From Methylophilaceae bacterium (GTDB taxonomy: Bacteria > Pseudomonadota > Gammaproteobacteria > Burkholderiales > Methylophilaceae): DNA of 5,686 bases. Both the position numbers and the translations under genes were made by a program. The notes beneath the pieces were generated by a model that saw only the letters and a program-made list of their open reading frames with translations, made no database searches and had not been told where the DNA came from. Shown one piece after another: positions 5,227-5,686 of this stretch; positions within the stretch are counted from its first letter, which is position 1, and every line of letters begins with the position of its first letter. The stretch covers positions 1-5,686 of the forward strand of contig JANYIK010000020.1 in NCBI GenBank assembly GCA_025362115.1. The letters are read 5' to 3'.

Positions 5227-5398
5227 GCGCTTGAAAAGCTTTTGGAAAGCTATACGCCAACTATCCGGCGACGATGCCTACGAACGCTACATTGAGCACC
5301 ATACCGAGCACCATTCGGCAAGCGCGCCCCTGTCGCGTGAAGTTTTCTTCAGGCGACGGCAGGATGACAAGTGGCAAGGCGTGAAGCGTTGTTGCTAG
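5219..5398 (+). CDS. ybdD: YbdD/YjiX-family (DUF466) small CstA partner protein
   Basis: A GTG-initiated frame of 59 residues overlaps the end of cstA by 8 nt, with AGAGGA 8 nt upstream as ribosome site. It reads KSFWKAIRQLSGDDAYERYIEHH ... PLSREVFFRRRQDDKW ... VKRCC in order (first block residues 6-28). The family pattern as I recall it from E. coli YbdD is a YxxYxxH block, an EEFFRxRQD block and a C-terminal Cys-Cys, and all are present. E. coli YbdD and YjiX are needed with CstA and BtsT for pyruvate uptake. Some relatives end in Cys-Sec before the stop (KCU-star selenoproteins); this one has plain Cys58-Cys59. Its TAG directly abuts the stop of the convergent phosphatase gene. Confidence 0.88.
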   Translation: MIKRLKSFWKAIRQLSGDDAYERYIEHHTEHHSASAPLSREVFFRRRQDDKWQGVKRCC

Positions 5399-5686
5399 TT
5401 AAGTAGCAAATTCCACTTGCACTACTTCACCGTACCCTACGGACAACTTCTCATAACTTTCGGCCAGAGGAATGCCACGCACATGAGCCAACACGGCGTG
5501 TATCACGCCGGAATGGGTGATGAGCCCAGCGCGTTCATGATGCTCCGCCAATTCACGCAGCAGCCCCAGCACCCGCTGGCTTAGTTGTGCGTAGCTTTCG
5601 CCGTTGGGTGGCACATGGTTCACAAAGTCGGCCAGCCAAGCCTCACTTTCCACCCGCGGAATATCCAGCCAGTTGCGGCCATCCCA
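5399..5686 (-). CDS. Histidine phosphatase superfamily protein, CobC/alpha-ribazole-phosphatase-like, partial
   Basis: The minus-strand frame is open from TAA 5399-5401 to the right edge, giving the last 95 residues. They begin WDGRNWLDIPR, which fits the WEGRxWxDIP segment after the catalytic FGDWEG region. Next comes PPNGESYAQLSQRV, with the Glu of the acid-base position, and then LITHSGVIHAVL, with the second catalytic His. The N-terminal RHGE motif must lie outside the window. CobC removes the 5' phosphate of alpha-ribazole phosphate in cobalamin assembly. The NGES spacing and short tail fit that subgroup, but a general phosphoglycerate-mutase-like phosphatase is possible. The GTG at 5651-5653 is internal, not a start, because the homology continues upstream. 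Confidence 0.82.
   Translation of the reverse strand, partial: WDGRNWLDIPRVESEAWLADFVNHVPPNGESYAQLSQRVLGLLRELAEHHERAGLITHSGVIHAVLAHVRGIPLAESYEKLSVGYGEVVQVEFAT

Overview
This window looks like chromosomal DNA of a Gram-negative proteobacterium. A betaproteobacterium (for example of the Nitrosomonadales/Gallionellaceae kind) is my best guess. The reasons are an OhrR-type MarR regulator, exported proteins with Sec signal peptides, a CcdA/thioredoxin pair, a CstA/YbdD pair and a tRNA-Ala with encoded CCA. This placement rests on protein resemblance from memory; no database search was run. The genes are packed very tightly and I see no insertion sequence, phage gene or CRISPR array.

Layout, left to right. 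The left edge holds the last 24 codons of a plus-strand ThiS/MoaD-like sulfur-carrier protein ending in Gly-Gly. It converges on a minus-strand two-cysteine OhrR-like repressor, and the two stop codons share one CTAG. Upstream of ohrR is a strong intrinsic terminator belonging to the next minus-strand gene, an exported group 1 truncated hemoglobin. The hemoglobin has an excellent Shine-Dalgarno, a TTGCAC-17-TAAATT promoter with a perfect 8-bp-arm dyad in the spacer, and a leader that can fold into a hairpin. Beyond it, on the minus strand, lies a 51-codon remnant that resembles the N-terminus of a uracil-DNA glycosylase family protein and stops just after the GQxPG motif.

The centre holds a plus-strand two-gene operon: an exported thioredoxin-fold protein (WCPTC) followed 1 bp later by a CcdA-type membrane reductant conduit. 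Together they should carry electrons from cytoplasmic thioredoxin to the periplasm. This operon converges on a minus-strand SemiSWEET sugar transporter, with stops overlapping in TTAA. SemiSWEET begins only 15 nt after the 3' end of tRNA-Ala(CGC), so the two are probably co-transcribed.

The right half is a carbon-starvation/pyruvate uptake unit: cstA followed by a GTG-initiated ybdD-like gene that overlaps it by 8 nt. The cstA promoter is interlocked with the divergent tRNA promoter and its -10 lies so close to the ATG that the mRNA should be nearly leaderless. The unit converges, stop to stop with no spacer, on a histidine-phosphatase gene (CobC-like) that runs off the right edge.

I found no wholly new system. 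The most interesting points are the exported truncated hemoglobin with its own operator-like dyad, the glycosylase remnant, the tRNA-SemiSWEET arrangement, the interlocked tRNA/cstA promoters, and three convergent gene pairs whose stop codons overlap or touch.
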